Origin: Theristus sp. LFF4_11
Lineage: Eukaryota > Nematoda > Chromadorea > Monhysterida > Xyalidae
Length of the DNA stretch: 64,000 nt
NCBI GenBank assembly: GCA_030248135.1
Contig: JASANC010000091.1
Span: forward strand, 90,541 to 154,540
Direction: 5' to 3'
The notes beneath the pieces are model-generated. The model had not been told where the DNA came from. It saw only the letters and a program-made list of their open reading frames with translations, and did no database searches. The translations under genes were made by a program, and so were the position numbers. Positions 1 to 10,896 of this stretch are shown here, in pieces; the stretch's first letter is position 1; each line of letters begins with the position of its first letter.

Positions 1-1315
1 CAGTCTGCAAGAGTTGGAAGTCACAATATAGAAATCAATACGTTTGGAACGTGCAGGGTGTGCACTAATGAGAAAACCTGCACGTTGAGTGTCTCCACCT
101 AATTTCGAAACACTCATGTATCACTATTGTTCTATTTTGATAGTGTTAAGTTAAGTCTGCCGTTTTTTTTGAATTTCTGCTCAGAGTGAAAACTTTCGTG
201 GCATGTAGCAACAACTCCAAACAGAATCGTCGGCGTAATGTTTGTCTGAAAGCTTTTTGTATGCTTATCCGGCAACCGTATTGATCGTTGTGGCAGCTCA
301 CTTTTATTGTTGTGCCCTCTGAAAGTTTTCAGTGGTCTGCAGTCATGCACAGGGTGGGCCAAAAAAATGCAAATTTAAAATGACTCGTGTTCGCCACATG
401 AGCTGAAATTTCGAACACTTAAGGCGGATTTAGCAATTACATGTAGTTGTTCGTGCGTACGCGTCGTCGTGTGTGCTATCTTGATGCACTACGGACAAGA
501 TTTGTTTGCGCACGTGATTTAAAACGACGTCTGTGCGTGCGGACAGAAAACTAAATGGTGTTGTCGCCTTTAGAGAAATTATACCTTCTTTTTATATGTT
601 CATATTTCAGCTGAACACATCGATTTTTATCGCCGCAGTCGACAAGATAGAAAAAAAGTTTGTTTTTTATTGCGTACGAGCACTATTCTGAACAAACATC
701 GTTCATGCTGTCATGTCGGAGCTCTAAATCTTTTTTTAGCACGAGACTCTTATTTACCATTGTTTCACAGCTCTTCATAATTTAGTTTCCTCAATGTGGT
801 CGCCGTTGTTTTCAGTGTGTCCTCTGCTGTCCGTCGAAGCTTTCCCGTGAAAACCACAACGAGAACCGTAGTCATTGTTCTCAGCCTGACTGTAGTTTTA
901 CTAACTTTGAAAAAAAGCTAAAAAGCGTAGCTGACTACCACAGGATAAAAAGCAGAACAGCTTTTGTCTTGTTCTGCCATCAATAACGGTGTTTCATTTG
1001 TACGTGTACATCAATGTTTTCAGCTGAAATTTGATTACACAAAAGAAGAAAAATTCTATAAGTGTTTTAAAAAATTCCAGCGCAATATCTCATAATGGTG
1101 ACGACTGCGAGCCATTCTAAATTTGCACTTTTTGGCCCACCCGGTATAAGCGCTTGATCGCATCGCAAAAACTCATTTCATAAATGAGGTTAGCATGTGG
1201 TCGTATATGCTCCATTGCCAGGAGGTTTGTGTCAATATACACGTAGTCTTGATTGATTGGTTAGTTGTTTTATTCAATGGTGTCTTTGTCGATACTGATA
1301 AATTTTATCATGCAT
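1..1315. other. No gene recognised; probably intronic to exportin-4
   Basis: I find no exon here on either strand. Positions 350-1143 look like a decayed transposon (separate entry). The stretch lies upstream of the first visible exportin-4 exon on the same strand, so it may be intron of that gene, but that is inference. Confidence 0.4.
350..1143. mobile_element. Decayed mariner-like inverted-repeat element
   Basis: The left end (about 352-386) reads GGTGGGCCAAAAAAATGC and continues into an AAATTTA tract. The same sequence occurs in reverse complement at about 1108-1140, with a few mismatches. Ends of the form GGGTGGGCCAAAAA are common in Tc1/mariner elements. No transposase survives in the 790 bp and a clean TA duplication is seen only on the right, so this is an old non-autonomous copy. 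Confidence 0.45.
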
Positions 1316-1570
1316 TAAGGCCCATTCATGCACACAATTTTTTACGGCACGTCACGTCTTCATTCATGATGCAAAAAACAACCATCCGGCACGTCACGTA
1401 AAGCTTTAGATCACGCGCTCGTTCATACTTGCGCACGTCCACGTGCGTCGACGGACGGCAAAAAAGGTGGTATGAATGAAGACGTGACGTGCCGTGGCGG
1501 ATGGTTTTAGATTCTTTGCTCGTTCATACCTGCGCACGTCGACGTGCGTCGACGGACGGCAAAAAGGGGG
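1316..1570. repeat. Two tandem ~100-bp units with a GGCCCATTCATGC-type start
   Basis: The block CTCGTTCATAC...GCGCACGTC...GTGCGTCGACGGACGGC occurs twice, near 1418 and 1519. It is preceded by a GGCCCATTCATGCACAC motif that recurs near 20835 and, inverted, near 29610. It is probably part of a MITE family with ends related to the element at 61975-62097. Confidence 0.5.
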
Positions 1571-1942
1571 GGAGAGGGGGTTTAATGTTTTTGTTTTTTT
1601 TTTTTGGGGGGGTGGTTTGTGGTTGGGGGGGTGGGGATTATCTAAAAATGCGGGAGACGCATATAAAAGGAGGAATATGGCCTTGTGTAAGCAGTGAAAG
1701 ACTTGGCTCGACAACGCTTTTCAAGTCTCTGATGTGGTACACACGGATACAAGTACATAAGAGTTATATTTTTGCGCCGCGTTTGTTGTTTAAAAGCTTG
1801 CTGAAAAGCGTAAAAACTTTGAAGTTATTTTTCAGTTGTCCTCTTCAGTTTAGTCTAAAATCACACCATGTGCGAAATTCTGTAAATTCTGTGCAAAAGC
1901 AGAAACATCAGAAATTGCAAAATATTGCTGCATGTAGCTTTA

Positions 1943-2153
1943 TCGTTGTTGTTGTTGTTGTTGTTGTTTTGTTGGGATTTTTAGGCGATGTTTTTAGCCA
2001 GGGCTAACCCAGAGAAGCGTACAGAACGCCATTGAGTAGGGCGCCCATCGAGTTTTCTCTGTCATTAAGTGCCTACATACCCCTCGGCGGGGCTCGATCC
2101 CCCGAGCGCACAGACTGTAGTCTAACGCACTACCACCAGGCCACGAGGGTGAC
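1943..2153 (-). mobile_element. tRNA-derived SINE, family 1
   Basis: On the minus strand it begins with a tRNA-like head (GTGGCCTGGTGGTAGTGCG, then a B-box-like GATCGAGCCCC). A body ending in GGGTTAGCCCTGGC follows, then a tail of repeated AAC triplets, seen here as (TTG)n at 1945-1972. Other copies lie at 8090-8236, 45769-46010, 46165-46340 and 62265-62613. It is inserted in the inverted-repeat module of composite element A. Confidence 0.85.
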
Positions 2154-2714
2154 AATTGTTGTTGTTGCTAACGTACGCACCGCTGTGCATACAGCAGCAC
2201 CAGTGCAAAAAGTGTTGTCTTCCGTTGATTTTCACCCTTTTTACCAAACTCTTGTGACAGGATAAACCGGTGAGTCATTGCCACAGAAGGAGACCTTGCG
2301 TTCCCCAACGCCTCTGCGATACACTTTGTGCAAACCAGTGTCAGCGATCTAAAGTCTGATGGTTATTTTAGTGGTTTTAGTGGTCGCTAAATGCTAGAAA
2401 TAAAGCAAATGTGAAAGTTTATTTGTCTACAATGTACGAGGGTTGCCACTTGCAACGGAAATAAAGAATAAACGGCGCAAAAATATGACCCTTATGTACT
2501 TGTATCCGTGTGTACCACATCAGAGACTTGAAAAGCGTTGTCGAGCCAAGTCTTTCACTGCTTACACAAGGCCATATTCCTCCTTTTATATGCGTCTCCC
2601 GCATTTTTAGATAATATTCTGACTTTTACATAAGCCCCGAAGGTCGGACCAAAATCACAATACGTTGGTCACACATTCTTCTAAACCCCGGACAACTCAG
2701 GTTTTTCATTTTTC

Positions 2715-4775
2715 GTTTTTTAGGCCAATTTCGCCTATGCTATTTCTACGGCCGATTCGCCCAAAATCGTCACGATTCAGTACCTAGAATTGCTCACATA
2801 AGAAAACTGATCCAAAAACCGTGATCGGCGCATTGAATTACCCTGGAAAACACAGTTTTCTTGTTTTTCATTTCTGGACCGGTTTTACTAAATTCTACGG
2901 CCGATTCGCCCGAAATCGTCACGATTCGGTAACTAAAGTTGCTCACGTAAGAAAACTAACCCAAAATCTGTTATCAGCGCATTGAATTACCTTGGAAAAC
3001 ACAGTTTTCTTGTTTTTCATTTTTGGACCGATTTCGCCAATTTCCAGGATTCGCCCAAAATCGTCCCGATTCAGTACCTAGAATTGCTCACATAAAAAAA
3101 CTAACCCAGAATCCGCGATCAGCGCATTGAATTACCATGGAAAACACCGTTTTTTTTGTTTTTCATTATTGGACCGATTTCGCCAATTTTCCACGGCCGA
3201 TTCGCCCAAAATCGTCACGATTCAGTATCTAGAGTTGCTCACATAAAAAAACTAATCCAAAATCCGTGATCAGCGCATTGAATTGCCCTGAAAAACAACC
3301 TTTTATTGTTTTTCGTTTCTAGACCGATTTCGCCAATTTACACGGCCGATTCGCCCGAAATCGTCACGATTCAGCATCTAAAGTTGCTCACGTAAGAAAA
3401 CTAACCCAAAATCCGTGATCAGCGCATTGAATTACCCTGGAAAACACCTTTTCTTGTTTTTCGTTTCTAGACCAATTTCGCCAATTTCCACGGTCGATTC
3501 GCCCGAAATCGTCACGATTCAGCATCTAAAGTTGCTCAGTAAAGAAAACTAATCCAAAATCCGTGATCAGCGCATTGAATTACCGTGGAAAACACCATTT
3601 TCTTGTTTTTCGTTTCTAAACCGATTTCGCCAATTTCCACGGCCGATTCGCCCGAAATCGTCACGATTCAGCATCTAAAGTTGCTCACGTAAGAAAACTA
3701 ACCCAAAATCCGTGATCAGCGCATTGAATTACCGTGGAAAACACCATTTTCTTGTTTTTCGTTTCTAGACCGATTTCGCCAATTTCCACGGCCGATTCGC
3801 CCGAAATCGTCACGATTCAGCATCTAAAGTTGCTCACGTAAGAAAACTAACCCAAAATCCGTGATCAGCGCATTGAATTACCCTAGAAAACACCCTTTTC
3901 TTGTTTTTCGTTTCTAGACCGATTTCGCCAATGTCCACGGCCGATTCGCTCGAAATCGTCACGATTCAGCATCTAAAGTTGCTCACGTAAGAAAACTAAC
4001 CCAAAATCCGTGATCAGCGCATTGAATTACCCTGGAAAACACCTTTTTCTTGTTTTTCGTTTCTAGACCGATGTCGCCAATTTCCACGGCCGATTCGCCC
4101 GAAATCGTCACGATTCAGCATCTAAAGTTGCTCACATAAAAAACTAACTCAAAATCCGTGATCAGCGCATTGAATTACCCTGAAAAACACCATTTTCTTG
4201 TTTTTCGTTTCTAGACCGATTTCGCCAATTTACACGGCCGATTCGCCCGAAATCGTCACGATTCAGCATCTAAAGTTGGTCACGTAAAAAAACTAACCCA
4301 AAATCCGTGATCAGCGCATTGAATTACCCTGGAAAACACCCTTTTCTTGTTTTTCGTTTCTGGACCGATTTCGCCAATTTCCACGGCCGATTCGCCCGAA
4401 ATCGTCACGATTCAGCATCTAAAGTTGCTCACGTAAGAAAACTAACCCAAAATCCGTGATCAGCGCATTGAATTACCCTGGAAAACACCATTTTCTTGTT
4501 TTTCGTTTCTAGACCGATTTCGCCAATTTCCACGGCCGATTCGCCCGAAATCGTCACGATTCAGCATCTAAAGTTGCTCATGTAAGAAAACTAACCCAAA
4601 ATCCGTGATCAGCGCATTGAATTACCCTGGAAAACACTCTTTTCTTGTTTTTCGTTTCTAGACCGACTTCGCCAATTTCCACGGCCGATTCGCTCGAAAT
4701 CGTCACGATTCAGCATCTAAAGTTGCTCACGTAAGAAAACTAACTTAAAATCCGTGATCAGCGCATTGAATTCCT
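2715..4775. repeat. ~150-bp satellite array, about 13-14 monomers
   Basis: The marker GATCAGCGCATTGAATTACC recurs about every 150 bp (near 3118, 3268, 3418, 3568, 3719, 3869, 4019 and on to 4766). Central monomers are very similar; those at the left edge are more diverged, the usual pattern of unequal exchange. The same satellite fills composite elements B and C. Confidence 0.95.
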
Positions 4776-5867
4776 ACGGACTAGACCTTTTTCTTATTTT
4801 TTTTTGTGGTTAAGAAAAAAATTTTAAAAGGGAAAAAAGGGTCACAGGGAGAAAAGTACAAAAATGAAAAAATTTTGACAAAAAAAAATGCCCGGGCAAA
4901 AAAATTTTCACAATCTACGGATGAAATTACTCCAGGAAACATTTTTGTTCGACTGTGAAAGTGTCGCAGGTAAAAATTGAAAGGGCGCACACTTAAAACC
5001 AGGTGAAAACCCTGCGAACTTTTAAAAATGCCCAATTTTTAACCCAAAACAAGGTCTGGGTAAAAAATTAACCCAATTTTCAAAATCTCCGTATGGAATT
5101 ACCCTAGGAAACATGTTTGTTCGACTGTGAAAGTGTCGCAGGTAAAAACTGAAAGGGCGCACACATGTTGATTACATACCAGAAAAAAAAAATAGAAAAA
5201 GAAAGAAGTAACACGATTTTCAGAATAGGTTTTTCGTGTCTAGAGCGTATGAAAAATCGTCCGATGAAAAATTTTTCGCGGCTCCAAGCACAACTTTGGG
5301 TGTTCGTTTCGTGTGCACAGAACCAAGTTTGTGGCTTATACTATGCTCGCTGCAGGGCAGCGAGAAAGTTTGAAAAACGCGCGCGAGGGGAAAACGGCTC
5401 ATATAATGCGTGATGCGCTGTCCGCTCGCTGACGCTCGCTCGCGCATCCGCATGATTACTGAGTGTCAAAATAGAGTTTAAAATCAGAAAAAAATCAACG
5501 TTTGAAAATTGTGGGGAACTGCGCCCGAATCGGCGGTGGCCATCGGAGTTGAGGACAATTTGAAAATTTTTAAAACCGATTTTCGTTTGAAAGATTTTTT
5601 GATTGGTAACCAGATAATGGATTACCCAGATAAACCTGCATCTAAAAACAATAAAAGAATGACACCAAAGCCAAAAAACACACAGAACAATCCGTTTTTC
5701 TGCGTGGTGCTCACCTGTCAAATCAATCATTTTGACAACTGCCCCTCGTGGTTCGCGAATTACACGTGCTACCAGTGTACCAACCTGGTAGCGAGAAGAG
5801 GCATTCATATCTCTACCAAACACAGCAGACTATATTCTTTCAATGCATTTACAACGAGGGTACAGAG

Positions 5868-6553
5868 TAGGGTTGTTAAATTTTTGTTTTTTTTAAATTT
5901 TTTTAAAAAAAAATTTCAAAAATCAAAGTTGTGCTAAATCAATCAGGGAGTCCGAAGAACCACATATGATATGCAAGCGCCTCCCGAATGACTCCCGTAT
6001 GGCGGAACTTTGCAGATTTTGTTTTGGTGACCTCAATTACCCCTTTTCCAAACCGTCACCATGCCTCTTCTTGTGTTTTGACCTCCAAAACGTCACTAAT
6101 TGTCCCCAGCTAAACTAATGCTAAAGTGAAGACAAACATACCGCCTTGAAATTCGATCAATTCTTCTGATGGTGTCGCGACGACACGACACGAAGCAGCA
6201 AGCAACCAGACAACGTAGCGCTTGCAAACGGAGCAGCGAGCACAATCGGACGCTCTGCGAGGCGAATCGTCACCTTATCTGCATCGGAAATGGTAGGCCA
6301 AGCTTTGGGACGCTCGAAAACTTCATCGCAGATGTCGTAGCCTAAAATCAGTCGGTAAAACGGCCCAAAATCGACTGCTAAAGGTTTTACGAGGTATAAT
6401 CAAAGAAAATTTTTGTTGAACTTTCGAAAAATTTTGCCAAAATTGAAGTTTTCAGAGCATATTAGAGGAAAATTTTTCGAATTAAAAAAAAAATCGGCAT
6501 TTTTGTTTTTTTTTAATCACTTTAAAAAAATTCATTTTTGTTTAACAACCCTA
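5868..6553. mobile_element. hAT-type MITE with 8-bp target duplication
   Basis: The element begins TAGGGTTGTTAAA and ends TTTAACAACCCTA. It is flanked on both sides by GTACAGAG (5860-5867 and 6554-6561). An 8-bp duplication with short TAGGG-type ends is the hAT superfamily signature. The 686-bp interior has no transposase, so it must depend on one supplied elsewhere. Confidence 0.85.
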
Positions 6554-6718
6554 GTACAGAGCAAATTAGAGAAAAAAGCGATTGTGTTTAAATTTTTGAC
6601 CGCCACTGTATATTCAAAGAGCGAGGCAAAGTTATCTATATTTTGGAATTTTAGCGCAAACGACCAATGATCCATATTATGCTGGCATCCGCAGTCCTCT
6701 CCGCTCGCGAATGGGCAT

Positions 6719-6960
6719 GTCGCGTCCGTGGCGTAGCGGTAGAACTTCGGCCTACAGTTCTGTAGGTACGGGGTTCGAACCTCGCTGTGGACAAGACATA
6801 CTCGTGGAAAATTAGAGTGACCAATGAACATCTAATGGTCTATTCCCTCCTGAGCCGAGGGTAAAATTGGGCTCGGGGCAGTATTGCCCGTCTCCGCCGG
6901 AGTTTGGTACCTTCGGGTTTCCGGAACCGGCGCGCGTACAAATAAAAATAAAAAATAAAA
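6719..6960 (+). mobile_element. tRNA-derived SINE, family 2
   Basis: The head has a good A box (TGGCGTAGCGG) and B box (GGTTCGAACC), followed by a ~120-bp body that includes CCGCCGGAGTTTGGTACC and an A-rich tail of AAATA-type repeats. The would-be anticodon arm does not fold into a proper 5-bp stem with a 7-nt loop, so this is a SINE and not a working tRNA gene. A 3' fragment of the family lies at 38196-38270. Confidence 0.8.
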
Positions 6961-7282
6961 ATTTGAAAAGAAAACAGACGAAAAGCACAAAACATGCACA
7001 TGAGGAGGCGGTCATTCCTTTGTGAACTGACACCGACACGCTGATTCATGCTTTATGTTGTTGTTGTTCAAAAACCAGACACAACGGTGATAGTGATTAT
7101 AAGTGTGCAGCAGAAAGAATTCGCATGAGAAACTTTAACGAAAGAAAAAAATTAAAATGAAGCGGCCCGCGGGTTGCGGGTTCGTCCAGTTGAATGAAGC
7201 AAACGCGGTGCGTGTCTGAAAGCGTGTCTCCTCAAACAAAATCTGGCATAAGTCAAACCAGCTAACCTCAGCAACCAATCTA

Positions 7283-7496
7283 CAGTGGCGGCCAAAAGTG
7301 TTGGAACGCTGCGCGTGTGTTGCATCAGCCGTACAAACGCTATTATAATAATTAATGGGCAACGTTGGGTTCACGGGACACTTTTCGACCCACGTCGCCA
7401 ATAAATTATTATAATAGCGTTTGCACGGCTGATGCAACACGCGCGCAATACACAGCACACACGCGCGCAGCGTTCCAACACTTTTGGCCGCCACTG
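7283..7496. mobile_element. Tc1/mariner-type MITE with long inverted repeats
   Basis: The ends CAGTGGCGGCCAAAAGTG and its complement are flanked by TA (7281-7282 and 7497-7498). Inverted arms of about 90-100 bp leave only a short centre, so the transcript would fold into one long hairpin. CAGTGGCGGCCAAAAG-type ends are typical of Tc1/mariner elements. There is no coding capacity. Confidence 0.85.
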
Positions 7497-7669
7497 TAGT
7501 TGATCACGCATGCTCAGCGCTCAGCACGTTCAGCGTTCAACAGCCGAACTCCAATATTCTTCCCATTGTTCAAACACGATCAAAATAATTAAATCCTTTC
7601 AAATCCGACCAAATCAATTCTGACTATTAGATAGGCTCTCCTGCATCTGTATTTTTTATAATCTATCAG

Positions 7670-9701
7670 ATTCTACACGCTTCTGTTGTACATGGCCGAG
7701 ATGTATCCGGACAACATGTTGGTCATGCGACCGGACGTCATTGAAACGTTCCTCAGTTGTGCACGCCTCGGACTCGATTCACAGTTGGTTTTTTGTTCAT
7801 TTGAACGGTTTTCGTCGGTTAAATTAAGATTTTTTTCAAAAGAGGCGGTTAACGGCTGCAGGAAGGAGAAGTAGCAGCACTTGGCTAAACGACGCATCGA
7901 GCACTCAATGCAGTCGGTCGTCAAAATTGGCAGAAAATTCACGGTCAAGAAATTTTTACAAAAGTATGCACTGCAAGCACCAAAATTAGGTGGACCCTTT
8001 GAACGAACGAATAGTAATTTGTAGTCGCCATAGATAATTTGCAGCATTACCTGATTGGTTGCCTGAAACATCAGGTTCAAAAAAAGATAGCCAGGGCTAA
8101 CCGAGATAAACGTGCAGAGAAAGCCATCAATTGATCACCCATCGATTTTTTCTGGTACGCATACACCGGACGGGACTCGATCCCCCGAACGCACACACAA
8201 CAGCCTAATGCGCTACCGCCCAGGCCACAAGGGTGATGTCGTTTCATTGAGCCAGGCGAGATATACCGGGAAAAATGTCATGTTTTTCTCAACGGCTGTC
8301 AGGTTCGGCAAAGAAGTGATGCGCACCTCGTTGGAGTTGATCGGTGTGCTGACGACATTCCTCTGTCAGACGTCGGACGAACGCTCGCTCAAACTGAAAC
8401 ACGACGTCGGCGCGTTGATCAAGGCAGTTCACGCGCGAATTGTTCTGGTTTTCTTTCAATTGTTTTTGTCAGTGTCTCAGTGATGTCTGCGTCGAACGGT
8501 CTTGTCTGACAACTGCTGTTGTGTTCGTGGGATTAGTTTTATTCGGCACTTTAGCTTCAGGTATTGGGACTAGGAGGGGAGGGGGGTTCAAAATATTATT
8601 TTTAATAATTCACACTTTTGGAATATTGCCACTTAAGATTCTGGGGTTCAGCATTGTGATGCCGTTCTTCACAATGTTACACAGTCGCCAGAACAACTCA
8701 CACACTTCACTTGCTTCACAAGTTTACAACTCGCACACTCACACACTCTCGATTCAGATAAACTGAATGGTTGACGAAAAAAGCATACGCTTTGTCTTCA
8801 TGCTGGGACTTTATCATGGAATGCCTCTCATCTCTTCCTAATTTGTTTTTCAGCCGGTTTTTGTCGTCTGCCTCGAGTCGAGCTGCGAGCTGGACGTGTT
8901 TGGGGATGCCACGATGACGTTATACTCGTTGATATGTTGCAACCAGGTGACGCACAAAGATAACTGCGTTCTCTGAGTTCTTGTTGCATTTACGTTTATA
9001 CCACGAATAAATTCTAGGCATTGTCAACTTTTCCGCAATTCTGTCGTATTTAAGTTCACCAACTGTATTGTGGTTTTTTGATGCTGCACAGTGTGACAGA
9101 CGATCACATACCAACACCCAGAGGTGTGTGTGTGTGTGTTTGTGGGCCAGTGTGTTTGTGTGTTGTCGTGTAGTGCAACATCGACAAGTTTCACAACACA
9201 GAAGCAAACACAAGAGGAATTTGAGGAGCAGGAATGTAAAAAACGGTAGGATTTTGAAACGAGACGACCTTGGTTGAATGAGCGTTCCAAGATCGCGGAC
9301 AACGACGCAGCTCCTAACACAGCGTCCGCTCCCGACCGAGCCCGCTTGATCGGCCAAATTGCGTCACTATTTTGCCCACATGGGCGATGAACAACAACAA
9401 CGATCGCAAATGTGAAACTGAATTCAATGCAACCGACAAGTAAATCGATTGAATTTATTTTTTCGTTGTTTTTCAGACAGCTTACACCGCCATGGTCACT
9501 GAGCTGTTGAGCGCTCATGCGCCATCGGACGGCATCGATTCGCCGAGATCGAAACTGGAAATGGCGTTCTTGAAGCTGTTGCCACCGACCACGCAGCCAC
9601 AGTGCACTCGAGTGGAAAAGCGAACGTTCCGCGAGAGATTCGAACGATTCCTGAATGATATAAGCGGACTACTGTGTTTGCAACTGATGGGCACTTCTTG
9701 A
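7670..9701 (+). CDS. XPO4: Exportin-4, C-terminal exons (5' end outside window or unseen)
   Basis: Exportin-4 is a HEAT-repeat karyopherin that exports cargo such as eIF5A and Smad3 from the nucleus and also imports some factors. Four exons fit: 7670-7783, 8303-8426, 8854-8946 and 9477-9701 (TGA), joining in frame to about 184 residues. The end is diagnostic: the segment around TLYSLICCNQTAYTAMVTEL and the final FLNDISGLLCLQ match the exportin-4 C-terminus (human ends GGLLCVK), followed here by four extra residues. The 7670 exon (YMAEMYPDN...LGLDS) matches the helix pair just upstream in the family. Introns have GT-AG ends. The first intron holds a SINE ending only about 65 bp before exon 8303. 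The N-terminal ~900 residues are not seen. I am confident of the family and fairly confident of the exportin-4 assignment. Confidence 0.86.
8090..8236 (-). mobile_element. tRNA-derived SINE, family 1, in exportin-4 intron
   Basis: The tRNA-like head is at the right (complement of GGCCACAAGGGTG) and the body ends at GATAGCCAGGGCTAACC. The AAC tail seen in other copies is nearly absent. It sits about 65 bp upstream of the next exportin-4 exon and could affect splicing of that acceptor. Confidence 0.8.
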
Positions 9702-10896
9702 TTTTGGGGTGTTGCGGTTGACATTTTCGCATGGTCGTTCGCACTTTTTCTTCGTGAAATGGGAGTTGTCCGTTTGAAGAGCGTTCAGTTTTTCATGATA
9801 CCCATGCTGTACAATACAAACGTACTGGTGCGTGTGACAGCATTCGGAACGTGTGTGTGCCAGTGTGTTTTGCTGTGACCAAAACGAACGTCACAGAAAC
9901 GTGCACAAGAGAGCTCTTCGAACGAAATACCCGTTGATAGTTGGGAATGGTTTGATTTGAAATTTTCGAATGCTTGTCGGGTCATCTTTTTTTCCATTTC
10001 ACAGCTGCGGTTTTGAATATTTTCAGATCTCTTTTATCTTTAAAAATGGTTTTTTCGTTTTGTCTTGAAAAAAATGTGTGGCTTTTCCCGTTGTAATGAA
10101 ACACCGGTGTGAAAATCGTCTGATTGTTTGCTGGAAAATCATACTGTTGCAGGCAAAGCGATTGGAATAAAAAGTTAACCGTTTTTTGTTGGTTGTTTTT
10201 AGATAAGCGAAATTTCAATAGACGTTGGTGCCTCGGAGTGATGTAGCTACCGTATTTGGTCTCGACACGATCCAAGTCCAATGCGCACGAAGGTCGTCTC
10301 TTCCGACATCACATTTTTATGAGCTTCATGGTTTTTCTTCAATGCTTTTCCAAATAACGTTCCTTGCCTGAGTCGCAACAATTTTCATGGTGTAACACAT
10401 CGTGTCAAGACCTAATCTGGTAGTATCTGTACTGTACTTAATGGACGTGTGCATTTAACTGCACGAATTTGCACCAATTGGTTGTGTCATTGTCACAATG
10501 TTGTTTTCTACTAATACGCATGCAGCTGTTTTGTTTACGGCAGCATCGAACTGTTAATTCATGTGTAGAAGCTGACTTTTTCCTATCCCATGCACGTCAA
10601 AACATGACCCGAAAAACCGTTATCGGATAGAAAACCGACCATTGCGGCCGGTCTTGTTGCTCTGGTGCAGTGCTTTAACGCGCAAATTTCTCTGCTCGAC
10701 ACTTCCTGGTTTTCAGACCAAAAAAAATGCTAATTCTAGAAAACTGTCGCTAAATGTCTGCTCACGCTGATGTTGTTTTATTCATTTTTTTAAAATTCTC
10801 TCGCTGAGATACATTTCCATAAATCATAACGTCTATTTTGTCACCACGCAATGTTTAAGCTTTGTTGTGTCCCAAGATTTGTTCCAGCGATGCACA
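9702..10896. other. Intergenic interval between exportin-4 and NAPRT
   Basis: This holds the exportin-4 3' flank and NAPRT 5' flank, both genes on the plus strand. I see no conserved coding segment, recognisable repeat or RNA gene. Confidence 0.5.

Larger units (their letters stand above)
1637..5458 (+). mobile_element. Composite satellite-carrying element, copy A
   Basis: Three modules occur in fixed order. First is a ~975-bp module (1639-2615) bounded by inverted repeats of more than 150 bp that begin TTATCTAAAAATGCGGGAG. Then comes a ~150-bp satellite array (about 2715-4775), then a ~680-bp end module finishing in GC-rich palindromic sequence (about 5350-5450). The same order is found inverted at 13965-17230 and again at 23398-26225, so the unit behaves as one mobile element rather than chance neighbours. 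No transposase is visible. A SINE is inserted in the first module. Confidence 0.7.

Noticed and set aside
6719..6795. Possible tRNA gene with good A and B boxes
   Set aside because: The anticodon arm does not fold properly and the sequence continues into a SINE body with an A-rich tail; a second truncated copy of that body occurs at 38196.
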